A stretch of DNA of 54,391 bases from Oceanobacillus luteolus (GTDB lineage: Bacteria; Bacillota; Bacilli; Bacillales; Amphibacillaceae). Each line of letters begins with the position of its first letter. Within the stretch, counting starts at the first letter, position 1. This document shows, one piece after another, positions 7,930-17,037 of the stretch. The stretch lies in assembly GCF_023715655.1 (NCBI RefSeq), contig NZ_JAMBON010000022.1:1-54391 (forward strand). Reading direction: 5' to 3'. The notes under the pieces are model-generated. The model saw only the letters and a program-made list of their open reading frames with translations, was not told the origin of the DNA and ran no database searches. The translations under genes were made by a program, and so were the position numbers.

Positions 7930-9873
7930 TTATTTAGTCGATTTATTGGCGATTTCTTCCTTCAACAATTCTTTAAATTCTTCTGTAGAAACAGTTGTTG
8001 TAGCTTTCTCGCCATATCGTCTGTAAGTCACTGCTTTCCCTTCAATCTCACTATCCCCTAATACCAGCGCGAACGGGACTTTCTCAGTTTGTGCCTGACG
8101 AATTTTATAACCGATTTTTTCGTCTCTTTCGTCAAGTTCTGTACGGATTCCTTCTCTTCTCAGTTCATCAGCAACTTGTTTCGCATAATCAAGATGGACT
8201 TGAGGAGATACTGGGATTACTTTTACTTGTACTGGAGCAAGCCAAGTTGGAAATGCTCCTTTGTATTCTTCAATAAGAAATGCAACAAAACGTTCCATAG
8301 TTGATACTACACCACGGTGGATTACAACTGGGCGATGTTCTTTACCGTCTTCCCCGATATATGTCAAATCAAAACGCTCAGGAAGCAACACATCAAGCTG
8401 GACAGTTGATAAGGTCTCTTCCTTACCAAGAGCTGTTTTCACTTGAATATCCAATTTCGGCCCGTAGAATGCCGCTTCCCCTTCCGCTTCCACATAATCA
8501 AGTTGTAACTCTTCCATCGTTTCTTTCAATTGACGCTGAGTCATTTCCCACATAGCATCATCATCAATATATTTTTCTTTATCTTCTGGGTCACGGTAAG
8601 AAAGGCGGAAACTGTAATCCTCGATTCCGAAGTCTTTATACACATGCTGGATTAATTCTACAACGCGTTTGAATTCATCCTTTAACTGATCAGGTCTGGC
8701 AAAGATATGTGCATCATTCAACGTCATCCCGCGAACACGTTGTAAACCAGCTAATGCACCACTCATCTCATAACGATGCATCGTTCCTAATTCTGCAATT
8801 CGTACCGGTAATTGGCGGTAACTCCACAATTGATTTTTAAACACCATCATATGGTGTGGACAGTTCATCGGACGCAATACAAGTGTTTCATTATCCATCT
8901 CCATTGGTGGGAACATATCATCTTGATAATGATCCCAGTGACCGCTTGTTTGATAAAGGTCCTTACTTCCAAGTACAGGAGTATAGACGTGATCATAGCC
9001 AAGTTTCTCTTCCAAATCAACAATATAACGCTCGATCAAACGGCGGATTGTCGCACCTTTTGGCAACCATAACGGCAACCCTTGACCTACCTTCTGTGAG
9101 ACAGTGAACAGATCCAATTCTTTCCCTAATTTACGATGATCTCTTTCTTTTCTTTCTTCCAGGATTCGTAGATATTCTTCAAGATGGGATTTCTTTTCAA
9201 ATGCTGTACCGTAGATACGTTGGAGCTGTTGGTTATCACTATCGCCTCTCCAATACGCACCTGAAATGCTGAGCAACTTAAATGCCTTTATTTTGCTTGT
9301 ACTCGGAACATGTACTCCTCGGCATAAATCAAAGAATTCGCCTTGTTCATAAATCGTCACCTGTTCATCTTCAGGGATTGCGTCAATCAATTCCAGTTTT
9401 AAGTGGTCACCAATCTCTTCAAAACGTTTCTTAGCTTCTGCGCGAGAAACTTCCACTCGTTTAATCTCTAAATTTTCATCAATAATCTTTTTCATTTCTT
9501 TTTCAATTTTTGGCAAGTCTTCTGGAGTTAGTTTGTGCTCCATATCGATATCGTAATAGAAGCCCTCTTCGATTACTGGACCAACGCCAAATCGAACTTC
9601 CCCGTAAAGACGTTTAATCGCCTGTGCGAGCAGGTGTGCTGATGAGTGGCGTAGGATGTCTATCCCTTCATCATCTCTGTAAGTCAGGATTTGAATTTCT
9701 CCTCCTTTTTCTATGGGACGGCGGAGGTCTAGAGGTTCTCCGTCCAATTTAATTGCTAATGATTGTTTTTTTAGACCGGAGGAAATTGAGCCTGCAACTT
9801 CTTCTCCTGTTATACCTTTTGGAAATTCTTTTTGATTTCCATCTGGGAAAGTTAAAGTAATTGATTCTGCCAT
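7930..9873 (-). CDS. thrS: Threonyl-tRNA synthetase
   Basis: Cytosolic class II enzyme that charges tRNA-Thr. The 647 residues show the TGS domain (1-62), the editing/SAD domain including [14 protein letters not shown] and later [15 protein letters not shown], the catalytic core with [13 protein letters not shown] (zinc-binding Cys), motif 2 around [15 protein letters not shown], motif 3 [17 protein letters not shown], and the C-terminal anticodon domain. The ATG at 9873 follows AGGAGATG. A T-box leader upstream couples expression to uncharged tRNA-Thr. Unusually, a GC-rich palindromic repeat lies between the T-box terminator and the start codon and so must be transcribed in the full-length mRNA. 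Confidence 0.98.
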   Translation of the reverse strand: MAESITLTFPDGNQKEFPKGITGEEVAGSISSGLKKQSLAIKLDGEPLDLRRPIEKGGEIQILTYRDDEGIDILRHSSAHLLAQAIKRLYGEVRFGVGPVIEEGFYYDIDMEHKLTPEDLPKIEKEMKKIIDENLEIKRVEVSRAEAKKRFEEIGDHLKLELIDAIPEDEQVTIYEQGEFFDLCRGVHVPSTSKIKAFKLLSISGAYWRGDSDNQQLQRIYGTAFEKKSHLEEYLRILEERKERDHRKLGKELDLFTVSQKVGQGLPLWLPKGATIRRLIERYIVDLEEKLGYDHVYTPVLGSKDLYQTSGHWDHYQDDMFPPMEMDNETLVLRPMNCPHHMMVFKNQLWSYRQLPVRIAELGTMHRYEMSGALAGLQRVRGMTLNDAHIFARPDQLKDEFKRVVELIQHVYKDFGIEDYSFRLSYRDPEDKEKYIDDDAMWEMTQRQLKETMEELQLDYVEAEGEAAFYGPKLDIQVKTALGKEETLSTVQLDVLLPERFDLTYIGEDGKEHRPVVIHRGVVSTMERFVAFLIEEYKGAFPTWLAPVQVKVIPVSPQVHLDYAKQVADELRREGIRTELDERDEKIGYKIRQAQTEKVPFALVLGDSEIEGKAVTYRRYGEKATTTVSTEEFKELLKEEIANKSTK

Positions 9874-9930
9874 TGCTTTTCATCTCCTATGTTTAAAATG
9901 GTAGTAACTAAATAATAAACTTTCTTCTGG

Positions 9931-10025
9931 AGGTCCGCAGCCCAAATACACCTCCGCTTTCCGTGGGCGGCCGGCGAGCCTCTGCTCCCACTGGAGTCTC
10001 CGGTGTATTTGGGCTGCTCCCGGAG
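9931..10025. repeat. Dispersed palindromic GC-rich repeat, copy A
   Basis: Perfect 16-bp inverted repeat, 9937-9952 with 10002-10017, enclosing a GC-rich core with further small inverted pieces (CTCC at 9952-9955 with GGAG at 9993-9996). About 45 bases of its left part match copy B at 22100-22145: GTCCGCAGCCC, then ATACACCT, CGCTTTCC and GAGCC in the same order and spacing. It has no coding potential. Similar GC-rich palindromic repeats are common in Bacillaceae genomes. Confidence 0.75.
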
Positions 10026-10103
10026 AAACCTGAAATAGAGCACTAAAATCCATCTAGGATGATTGTAAACAAAAAAGTGTAATGAACCGAATATAAACCA
10101 AAT

Positions 10104-10372
10104 AAAAAAACCGTTCCTTTGCATTGCTGCAAAGGGACGGTATATGGTTATAACGTGGTTCCACCCTATGTTTCGATTAATATGAGTAACTCATAAATCG
10201 CTCTGATCTTTAACGCAGATGATACGCTACTATTTACTGAAGGTTTCCATAGTAGGGCTCGGAGGTGGTAATTAATTGACTGTATATAGAAAGCTTTCAG
10301 CCTAGGCTTTCTTCTCTTGTCTATACAGGGATTCAATCAATCATGTCCTCGTCAATGCTTCTCATTTTTAAT
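10104..10372 (-). promoter_or_regulatory. T-box riboswitch of thrS
   Basis: On the minus strand the leader contains a T-box core GGGTGGAACCACG (10154-10166), followed by a terminator stem at 10111-10123 with 10128-10140 and a seven-U run. Upstream are stem-I features, including GAGGACATGA near 10345, and a candidate threonine specifier ACC at 10269-10267 (or the adjacent ACC at 10266-10264). T-boxes bind uncharged tRNA and then form the antiterminator, here consistent with the T-box GGG pairing with CCC in the terminator arm. Placement right before thrS agrees with a Thr specifier. Confidence 0.93.
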
Positions 10373-10435
10373 AATTAATTGTATTATAACTCCCGTTTTT
10401 TAGAAAAGCAAGCCTATCTTCATTTTTCACTTGAA

Positions 10436-11302
10436 TTAATGCTCATAGGAAGAATAAGTATAAGGAAAATCCTTAAATGATTTTAAAATTACTCGTTCTT
10501 GAAAAACATTGATGATAGTCTGCGTTTTTGGATTAGAAGGGTCGTCCACATACATGTTTATCTTTTCTGGAGCCATGGCAATTAATGGTGCTAAATTCCA
10601 CTCATCCTCTGGGAAGCCAAATAAATAAAGCGGTGCTTTTTTCATGATGTTACGTAACTCAATTTTGGAAAGTTGCCTGCCAACCGTACTGTAGTAACTG
10701 AAAGGACTTCCTTCAACTACATGTATTAAGGGAATCATTGGTTCCTTTGTATGAACATATTCCCTTAACGTATTAATAAATGATTGATGTTCCTCTTCCC
10801 GTTTAAACTCATCGATAGCTAGTCCAATATAATGAACCAGGTCTTTTTTAAAGGCTTTCATCCCAAACTGTACAATTGAATCAAAGTGGACTGTCTGTGC
10901 ATTGCGAATATGCATGAGGAAAATCGCTCTCAACAATTGAACAGGATGTTTATGCTTTCTTAACATTTTACTATCTTCATCCACACCTGTTACAATCCAT
11001 TCCGCCAACTCATAAATCTTTTCAATTTCATGATGATCGGTAAAATAATAAGAATCTCGAATGATTTCATGGATTACTGACCGCAATCGATTGCTGATAT
11101 AAACATGGACTAAGGAAACTGCAATCGATTGAAATATAATTTCGTTTAAAGGCTCATAGTTGATCGTCAGTTGATTCCCCCATTTTTCATTCACTTGCCA
11201 ATGCACGGCTATCTGTTTGTTTTGCTGGAATACATGCTCACAGAAGCAAATTACCTCCTTGTCTGATTCAAAGAAAATATCCATTCGTAACATCACCCTC
11301 AT
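10436..11302 (-). CDS. ytxC: YtxC family sporulation-associated protein
   Basis: A 288-residue soluble protein matching the YtxC family by length, by its position between thrS and dnaI, and by a conserved-looking C-terminal block beginning PLIHVVEGSPFSYYSTVGRQ. The function is unknown; the family is restricted to spore formers. No catalytic motif or membrane segment is visible. An in-frame ATG lies five codons downstream of the one used (MRVMLRMD), so the exact start is uncertain. It is separated from dnaI by a strong terminator. Confidence 0.85.
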   Translation of the reverse strand: MRVMLRMDIFFESDKEVICFCEHVFQQNKQIAVHWQVNEKWGNQLTINYEPLNEIIFQSIAVSLVHVYISNRLRSVIHEIIRDSYYFTDHHEIEKIYELAEWIVTGVDEDSKMLRKHKHPVQLLRAIFLMHIRNAQTVHFDSIVQFGMKAFKKDLVHYIGLAIDEFKREEEHQSFINTLREYVHTKEPMIPLIHVVEGSPFSYYSTVGRQLSKIELRNIMKKAPLYLFGFPEDEWNLAPLIAMAPEKINMYVDDPSNPKTQTIINVFQERVILKSFKDFPYTYSSYEH

Positions 11303-11382
11303 CTACAACCAAACTGTTATATTATATGGAGGGCTTTATGGAAAAATGATAAGATTGGTTAATCTAGTGAAAACAAAAATAA

Positions 11383-11426
11383 AAAACTTCCTTCTAGTAT
11401 CGTATCTTGTACTAGAAGGAAGTTTT
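11383..11426 (-). terminator. Intrinsic terminator after dnaI
   Basis: Perfect 17-bp stem, 11383-11399 with 11410-11426, ten-base loop, then a U-rich tail on the minus strand. It ends the nrdR-dnaB-dnaI unit. Confidence 0.9.
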
Positions 11427-11427
11427 A

Positions 11428-12354
11428 TTAATTTCTACGATTATACCCTTCCAAATGCAACACTTCACTAACCTGTCCGATTCGTTCAATAATCCTTGCT
11501 GCCTTTATCGTCTCTGTCCCTGAACGAGTGGTTGCCAAATGCCCTTTGAGCTGTTCCAAATCATAGTTCGATGTAAAGAAAACAGGTAAGCCTTCCATCA
11601 TTCGATACTGGAGAATGGAACTTAAAATCTCATCGCGGAACCAGGCTGATTGCATTTCTGCACCAATGTCGTCCAACATGAGGATATCCGTCTTTTTAAA
11701 AAGATCAATTTTGTCATTAACAGAATCATCTTTTAATGAAGCTTTAATTTCACGTACAAACTCAGGCATATAAATAATCGTGGAAGATATATTGTACTTT
11801 TTCAACTCATTCGCTATCGCACCTAATAGAAACGTCTTGCCGACCCCAAAAATTCCATATAGATAAAGACCTTTGTTAGGAAGCTTGGTCTTCGCTTCAT
11901 TAAGGAATTCAAAAACCTTCAGCAATACTTTTGTACGGGATGCATCATTATCTATATCCGACATTCTTGCTTCCAATATTTCTTTGGGCATATATAAACT
12001 ACTAATGAGCTTATTACTTTCTTGTTCTTTTTCATACATGATTCGGCTATGGCACTTCTCATATCGAATGTGTATTTCTTCATTCTCCACTTGAAGGATT
12101 GGAGAATAGCCTTGAATCATGTTTTTGCATTCACCGAATGATGCACAATGATTGCACTGCTTTGATTGAGTTTTATATTCGTATAATTTGACTAGACTTT
12201 TGTCTATTTCATTTTGACTTAATTCTGGATGGAGCGCGATAAATTCTTTGATTTCTTCGTCTTCCAAGAGTTCTGTTTTCATTTTATTATAGTTTTCTTT
12301 AAAGCTTTCACTGCGCGCCATCCAGGCTTTCAAGCTTGATTGAATTGGCTTCAC
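11428..12354 (-). CDS. dnaI: Primosomal helicase loader DnaI
   Basis: AAA+ ATPase that loads the replicative helicase DnaC (B. subtilis nomenclature) onto DNA. The 308 residues comprise an N-terminal helicase-binding domain with candidate zinc ligands Cys67, Cys70, Cys76 and Cys101, and a C-terminal AAA+ domain with Walker A GIFGVGKT at 167-174 and Walker B ILMLDDIGAE. The position directly after dnaB is the conserved primosome arrangement, and 26 bases separate the two genes. Expression is probably from upstream of nrdR or dnaB. Confidence 0.96.
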   Translation of the reverse strand: MKPIQSSLKAWMARSESFKENYNKMKTELLEDEEIKEFIALHPELSQNEIDKSLVKLYEYKTQSKQCNHCASFGECKNMIQGYSPILQVENEEIHIRYEKCHSRIMYEKEQESNKLISSLYMPKEILEARMSDIDNDASRTKVLLKVFEFLNEAKTKLPNKGLYLYGIFGVGKTFLLGAIANELKKYNISSTIIYMPEFVREIKASLKDDSVNDKIDLFKKTDILMLDDIGAEMQSAWFRDEILSSILQYRMMEGLPVFFTSNYDLEQLKGHLATTRSGTETIKAARIIERIGQVSEVLHLEGYNRRN

Positions 12355-12380
12355 TAAAAATCATCCTTTAAACGATTGGT

Positions 12381-13706
12381 TTAATTTCCTTCAGAAAATT
12401 GTTTGAGAAGTTGTGCTACTTTCCTTTGCTCTTCATTCATATCGATGGATTGAGACTCTTTAGGTTTTTCTTTATGTTTTCCTGCTTTATACCAATCAGG
12501 AATGATATCTTTGCTTGCCACCTTCTGATATCCACCTTTGCGTCTTGCTTTTGCCTTTTCATAGTTTGCGCGTTCTTGCTTAGCAAAATTCATAGCTTCT
12601 TTCGCGGTCTTCAGTTTAGCTCGTGACCAGTGGCTAGCGATTTTTTCAATATATGCCCTTGAAAGCTTCATATTTGTTTGGAGCAGCACGTAATGGATTA
12701 ATACATTCATTACAGGGGCTGGAAGACCTTGAGTAGTCATTACATCACTAATCAGCTTCATGTCTTGTTCAGAGGCAAAATTTCCACTTGATAAATCTTC
12801 TAGAAGTTGCTTTGGCGAGATGGTTTCAAGCTCCTGTATGAGCAGCTCTTCCCTTGTTAATGGCTTTTTATCAGTTTGTTGATTAATGGAAGTTTCCGTT
12901 TTTGGAATCAAACGGATCGGTTTGTTATCATTCTTGGCACGATATATATCATGGCAAGCCTGCTTAAATTCTTCCCTGTCAAGATGGTTTTCTTCAGTAA
13001 GAGACCAGATAATGGCTTTATCAATTTCGAAGCTTTCTAAATCGTACAGAACAAGCATCTGCGTGATTAATTTACGGTTATCCTTTGTCAGTATACGATG
13101 GACAGGTATCATCCGTTGTTTCAACATATGTTCAAGCCATTCAAAATCTACAGTTCCATCTTCTTCGACCATTACCTCTTCTCCAGCAGCAACTTGAACA
13201 AGACTTGCTGTTTCTGTAGTCTGGAAAACCTCTTGAAAATCAGCTGTAATATTTTCACCGACTTCAGGTTGCACTTCCACTGTAAAGAAATCTTTTAACC
13301 TATCAAATTTCTGACTACCGATATAATGGTACAGGAGGGATGAAAACATAGCATCCTCAAAAAAACTATTCGGATCATAAGGAGATTGGAGATCATATGT
13401 GTAAATCGTCATCCCATCGTCTTGTTTCTTATACGTTCGAAGTAATCCGATAGCCTCTAATTTCCGTCTGGCTTCATAGATTTGATCAAGTGGCAACATT
13501 AAATAATTCATTAATGTATGATGAGTTTGTGGTGTTGATTCTTCCTGTAACGGCACTTCATTGATTAAGGTTTGATAGAGCATTAATGCCTCAGGACCAA
13601 TGAGCGGCTGGTATAAGTGGGTCAAAGATTGTAAAAAGTTCTCTGGCAACGCTTCTTGCAACCTTACAAAGTATCCGTCTACTGGTAGTAGTTGTCCTAT
13701 TCTCAT
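12381..13706 (-). CDS. dnaB: Replication initiation and membrane attachment protein DnaB
   Basis: Gram-positive DnaB (not the helicase) that works with DnaD and DnaI to load the helicase at oriC and at restarting forks, and links DNA to the membrane. The 441 residues contain the DnaB/DnaD-type winged-helix region at the N terminus and a C-terminal DnaB_2-like helical domain ending near residue 400, then a basic region. The start at 13706 follows AGGGTG and gives the usual MRIGQLLPVD; a longer frame beginning in nrdR lacks an RBS. The gap to nrdR is 16 bases. Confidence 0.93.
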   Translation of the reverse strand: MRIGQLLPVDGYFVRLQEALPENFLQSLTHLYQPLIGPEALMLYQTLINEVPLQEESTPQTHHTLMNYLMLPLDQIYEARRKLEAIGLLRTYKKQDDGMTIYTYDLQSPYDPNSFFEDAMFSSLLYHYIGSQKFDRLKDFFTVEVQPEVGENITADFQEVFQTTETASLVQVAAGEEVMVEEDGTVDFEWLEHMLKQRMIPVHRILTKDNRKLITQMLVLYDLESFEIDKAIIWSLTEENHLDREEFKQACHDIYRAKNDNKPIRLIPKTETSINQQTDKKPLTREELLIQELETISPKQLLEDLSSGNFASEQDMKLISDVMTTQGLPAPVMNVLIHYVLLQTNMKLSRAYIEKIASHWSRAKLKTAKEAMNFAKQERANYEKAKARRKGGYQKVASKDIIPDWYKAGKHKEKPKESQSIDMNEEQRKVAQLLKQFSEGN

Positions 13707-13722
13707 CACGATTTTCACCCTT

Positions 13723-14196
13723 TTACTCTTCCTTTTCTTGCTTGTCACTACTAATTAATTCCTTAAGTTCATCTAAAAAGACAGATACATCTTTAAATTG
13801 ACGATACACAGAGGCAAAGCGAACATAGGCCACTTCATCAACCTTAGAAAGTCTTTCCATCACCATTTCGCCAACGAGTTTCGAATCAACCTCTGAAGAT
13901 CCGAGACCACGCAATTCCTTCTCTACTTCCAATGCAATAGTTTCAATGGTTTCCACAGGAACTGGTCTCTTCTCACAGGCACGGATTAGGCCTCTGGTAA
14001 GTTTTTCACGTGAGAACTCCTGCCTCATTCCATCTTTCTTCACGACAATTAACGGAACTTCTTCCATTCTTTCAAATGTAGTAAAACGTTGACCACATTT
14101 CTCACATTCTCTTCGACGGCGAATAGCTTTTCCATCTTCAATTGGTCGTGAATCAGTAACCTTTGTATTTTTATATTCACAGTTTGGACAGCGCAA
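13723..14196 (-). CDS. nrdR: Transcriptional repressor NrdR
   Basis: Represses ribonucleotide reductase genes according to ATP/dATP levels. The 157 residues show a zinc ribbon (Cys3, Cys6, Cys31, Cys34) with a basic DNA-binding stretch, followed by an ATP-cone domain (about 49-139, starting [15 protein letters not shown]). It heads the nrdR-dnaB-dnaI unit, as in other Bacillaceae. In B. subtilis speD lies next on the far side; it is absent here. Confidence 0.97.
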   Translation of the reverse strand: MRCPNCEYKNTKVTDSRPIEDGKAIRRRRECEKCGQRFTTFERMEEVPLIVVKKDGMRQEFSREKLTRGLIRACEKRPVPVETIETIALEVEKELRGLGSSEVDSKLVGEMVMERLSKVDEVAYVRFASVYRQFKDVSVFLDELKELISSDKQEKEE

Positions 14197-14302
14197 TTTT
14201 CACTCACCCCTCTGTCGTCAATTTACATTCCAATATGTAGGCGATAAAATAGATATCCTCTATTTTAACACGTTTTAGCCAAATGTTCTATTCATCCTAA
14301 AA

Positions 14303-14347
14303 AAGATGCATCTTAATTTCCATATAACAATGGATAAGATGCATCTT
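14303..14347 (-). terminator. Terminator after gapB
   Basis: Arms 14303-14315 and 14335-14347. Each arm contains the self-complementary 12-mer AAGATGCATCTT, so it is both a direct and an inverted repeat. On minus it is followed by six Us. Confidence 0.8.
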
Positions 14348-14361
14348 ATATTTAGATTCTA

Positions 14362-15396
14362 TCAGGATATTTTAGCTGTTTCTTTATTCGTCAAATTTAC
14401 ACCAACAAGTTTTGTTAAATCTAGCACACGTGCAGAATAACCCCATTCATTATCATACCATGCCAGAACCTTTATCTTATTTTCCCCCATTACCATAGTC
14501 GATAATCCATCAACTACTGCTGAATAATCCGTTGTAGTGAAATCGACAGACACGAGTGGTTCCTCCGTAAATTGAACAATTCCATGGTAGCCATTCTCCG
14601 CAGCTTCCTTGAATGCCTGATTTACCTCTTCAGCTGTAACACTCTCTTCCACATCAACAACCAAATCCACAAGTGATACATCTGGTGTCGGAACACGCAG
14701 TGCCATTCCGTGTAATTTACCGTTCAGATGTGGCAATACTACTCCAAGCGCCTTTGCAGCACCAGTGGAAGTCGGAATGATCGATTGAGTACAGCCCCTC
14801 GCTCGGCGAAGATCTTTATGTGGATTATCAAGGTTTTTCTGATCATTTGTAAAAGCATGGACCGTTGTCATTAATCCATTTACTATTTGAAAACGATCAT
14901 CCAATATCTTTACTACCGGTGCTAAACAGTTAGTAGTACAAGAAGCATTGGAAATAATATGGTGTACTTCACTATCATACTCATTATCATTGACACCCAT
15001 TACAATCGTTTTATCAATTTCTTTACCAGGTGCCGTAATGACAACCTTTTTCGCTCCAGCTTGAAGGTGAAGTCCAGCAGTTTCATTCGTAGTAAATTTT
15101 CCCGTTGCTTCCACAACAACATCTATATCCAACTTATTCCAAGGAAGCTTATCCGGCTCCCTGGAGCTAACAAGCTTAATCTCTTTATCATTAACTTGAA
15201 TTGAGTTATCAAGCGCTTTCACTTCTCCGTTAAAAATACCATGGACACTGTCATATTTAACTAAATGCGCTAGTGTTTCAGGTGGATAACTCGCGTTTAT
15301 AGCTACTACATCAAACTGTTCATCTACAATTGCCTGACGAAAAACCATTCTCCCGATACGACCAAACCCATTTATTGCAATACGAATCTTATCCAT
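14362..15396 (-). CDS. gapB: Glyceraldehyde-3-phosphate dehydrogenase, gluconeogenic type
   Basis: Converts 1,3-bisphosphoglycerate and glyceraldehyde-3-phosphate. The 344 residues contain the Rossmann motif GFGRIGR and the catalytic Cys of SNASCTTNC. After the second beta strand the sequence is INASYPPETLAHL rather than the NDLTD of glycolytic GapA; loss of that Asp is typical of GapB enzymes that accept NADP and run gluconeogenesis. The location between nrdR and coaE agrees with B. subtilis gapB. It probably cooperates with PycA in this window. It has its own terminator. Confidence 0.94.
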   Translation of the reverse strand: MDKIRIAINGFGRIGRMVFRQAIVDEQFDVVAINASYPPETLAHLVKYDSVHGIFNGEVKALDNSIQVNDKEIKLVSSREPDKLPWNKLDIDVVVEATGKFTTNETAGLHLQAGAKKVVITAPGKEIDKTIVMGVNDNEYDSEVHHIISNASCTTNCLAPVVKILDDRFQIVNGLMTTVHAFTNDQKNLDNPHKDLRRARGCTQSIIPTSTGAAKALGVVLPHLNGKLHGMALRVPTPDVSLVDLVVDVEESVTAEEVNQAFKEAAENGYHGIVQFTEEPLVSVDFTTTDYSAVVDGLSTMVMGENKIKVLAWYDNEWGYSARVLDLTKLVGVNLTNKETAKIS

Positions 15397-15572
15397 TGTA
15401 ACCCCATTCCTCCCAATAAAGTTATACTAATTATGTATTTCTGTAATTAGTATAACACATTTCAGGTTAAATGTGCGTCATATTTAAAGTAAATATAATG
15501 TTATAATATTACGAATGTTGGTTCTGATGGTATATCGTATGCAATAATTGGTCAATTTGGCACGTTTAAGCT

Positions 15573-16184
15573 CTACAATCCACGTTCCACTATATTCCAT
15601 TCTTTTAGTATGTCTTTTAATTGTTCAAATGAATCTTGAATGGAACCTCTGTTATCAATAATTGCATCAGCGAGCTCTGCTTTTTTCTCTACAGGTATCT
15701 GCGAATTGATTCTTTGCATCGCTTCTTCTTTTGTAAAGTCGTTTCTAGCCATTAACCGTTCCAATTGTGTTTTCTCATCAACATATACAACTAGTATCTT
15801 TTCAACAAGATGCTCAAGCTTACTTTCAATTAATAACGGAATATCCAATACTACACATCTCTCTCCCGCTTCAATACATGCATCTCTTTGTTCAAGCATT
15901 CTTTTGCGAATGGCTGGATGCACAATTTCATTTAATTGCTTTCGCTTGGACTCATTGGAAAAAACAATTTCACCTAATCGATTTCGGTCAATGGTTCGAT
16001 CTTCAAGGAGTATTTTTTCCCCGAATGATTCTACAATACGTTCATAAGCTTCTTCGCCCGGTTCAACAACTTCTCTTGCCAGTTTATCTGCATCGATTAC
16101 TGGAATATCAAGTTTTGTAAACATGGATGACACTGTGCTTTTACCGGTGGCGATGCTACCCGTTAAGCCGATGACCAAACTCAT
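15573..16184 (-). CDS. coaE: Dephospho-CoA kinase
   Basis: Last step of coenzyme A synthesis: phosphorylates the 3' hydroxyl of dephospho-CoA. The 203-residue P-loop kinase starts MSLVIGLTGSIATGKST (Walker A at 7-15), with IDADKLAREVV and the later LDIPLLIES, both family signatures. It lies 11 bases after mutM in the polA-mutM-coaE unit. The membrane gene ytaF, found between them in B. subtilis, is missing. Confidence 0.97.
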   Translation of the reverse strand: MSLVIGLTGSIATGKSTVSSMFTKLDIPVIDADKLAREVVEPGEEAYERIVESFGEKILLEDRTIDRNRLGEIVFSNESKRKQLNEIVHPAIRKRMLEQRDACIEAGERCVVLDIPLLIESKLEHLVEKILVVYVDEKTQLERLMARNDFTKEEAMQRINSQIPVEKKAELADAIIDNRGSIQDSFEQLKDILKEWNIVERGL

Positions 16185-16195
16185 CTAATCCCCCC

Positions 16196-17023
16196 TTACA
16201 GAGGCTGACATGCAGCACATATATGAGTGCCTCTGCCAGCCACTTTCAGTTTGATTATTTCTTCTCCACAATCTTTACATGCCTTCGTTTGTTGACCATA
16301 CACATAAAGTTCTTGCTGGAACATTCCCATTTCACCTTGAGAATTGACATAGGAGCGAATGGTCGTCCCTCCAAGTTCCACAGCTTCCTTCAATGTAATA
16401 ATTGCGGCCTCACGAATTCTTTTGATTTCCTCATCAGAGAGGGTATTGGCCCTTCTCATCGGATGTACACGTGCTTTAAATAAAGTCTCATCCACATAAA
16501 TATTTCCCAAGCCAGTAACAATGGTTTGATCAAGGAGCACAGCCTTGATCAGTCGTTCTGTTTTATTTAATTTTTGCTTAAAGTAATCAAATGTAAATGC
16601 TGAATCAAATGGTTCCGGACCCAATTTCTTCAGTGGGGCACGGTTCATCTCTTCCCCAATCGGATATAGATGCATCGTTCCGAATTTACGGACATCATTA
16701 TAATAGAGTGCTTCTCCATCCGTAAACGTAAAAATGACATGTGTATGTTTGTCTTTTTCCGTTAATACAGGCAAGACCCGATATTTACCTTCCATTCTTA
16801 AATGGGAAACCAAAACATAGTCATCAAGATAAAATAATAGAAACTTACCTTTCCGACCGAGCCTCCGAAATGTTTGGCCGATTAAAAGCTGTTTAAACCG
16901 TTCCACATCATCGGGTGCTTTTATGATTTTCCCCCAGTGAACATCGACAGCTTCAATGGTTTTATTTAACACTAATTGTTCAAGTGTACGTTTAATCGTT
17001 TCAACCTCTGGTAATTCTGGCAT
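16196..17023 (-). CDS. mutM: Formamidopyrimidine-DNA glycosylase
   Basis: Base-excision repair enzyme that removes 8-oxoguanine and cleaves the abasic site. The 275 residues start MPELPEVET: Pro2 is the catalytic nucleophile and Glu3 the acid. The helix-two-turn-helix region includes LGNIYVDE, and a C-terminal zinc finger has Cys pairs CKDC and CAAC near residues 245-272. It lies 14 bases after polA, consistent with co-transcription of two DNA repair functions. Confidence 0.97.
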   Translation of the reverse strand: MPELPEVETIKRTLEQLVLNKTIEAVDVHWGKIIKAPDDVERFKQLLIGQTFRRLGRKGKFLLFYLDDYVLVSHLRMEGKYRVLPVLTEKDKHTHVIFTFTDGEALYYNDVRKFGTMHLYPIGEEMNRAPLKKLGPEPFDSAFTFDYFKQKLNKTERLIKAVLLDQTIVTGLGNIYVDETLFKARVHPMRRANTLSDEEIKRIREAAIITLKEAVELGGTTIRSYVNSQGEMGMFQQELYVYGQQTKACKDCGEEIIKLKVAGRGTHICAACQPL

Positions 17024-17037
17024 AACTTCCTATCTCC

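Noticed and set aside
8812-9107. Two overlapping plus-strand frames of more than 80 codons inside thrS
   Set aside because: They lie wholly antisense to the conserved catalytic core of thrS, lack RBSs and have no family resemblance.
9852-10124. A 90-codon minus-strand frame across the thrS leader
   Set aside because: It spans the repeat and the T-box terminator, and overlaps the true thrS start in another frame; its composition is that of the repeat.
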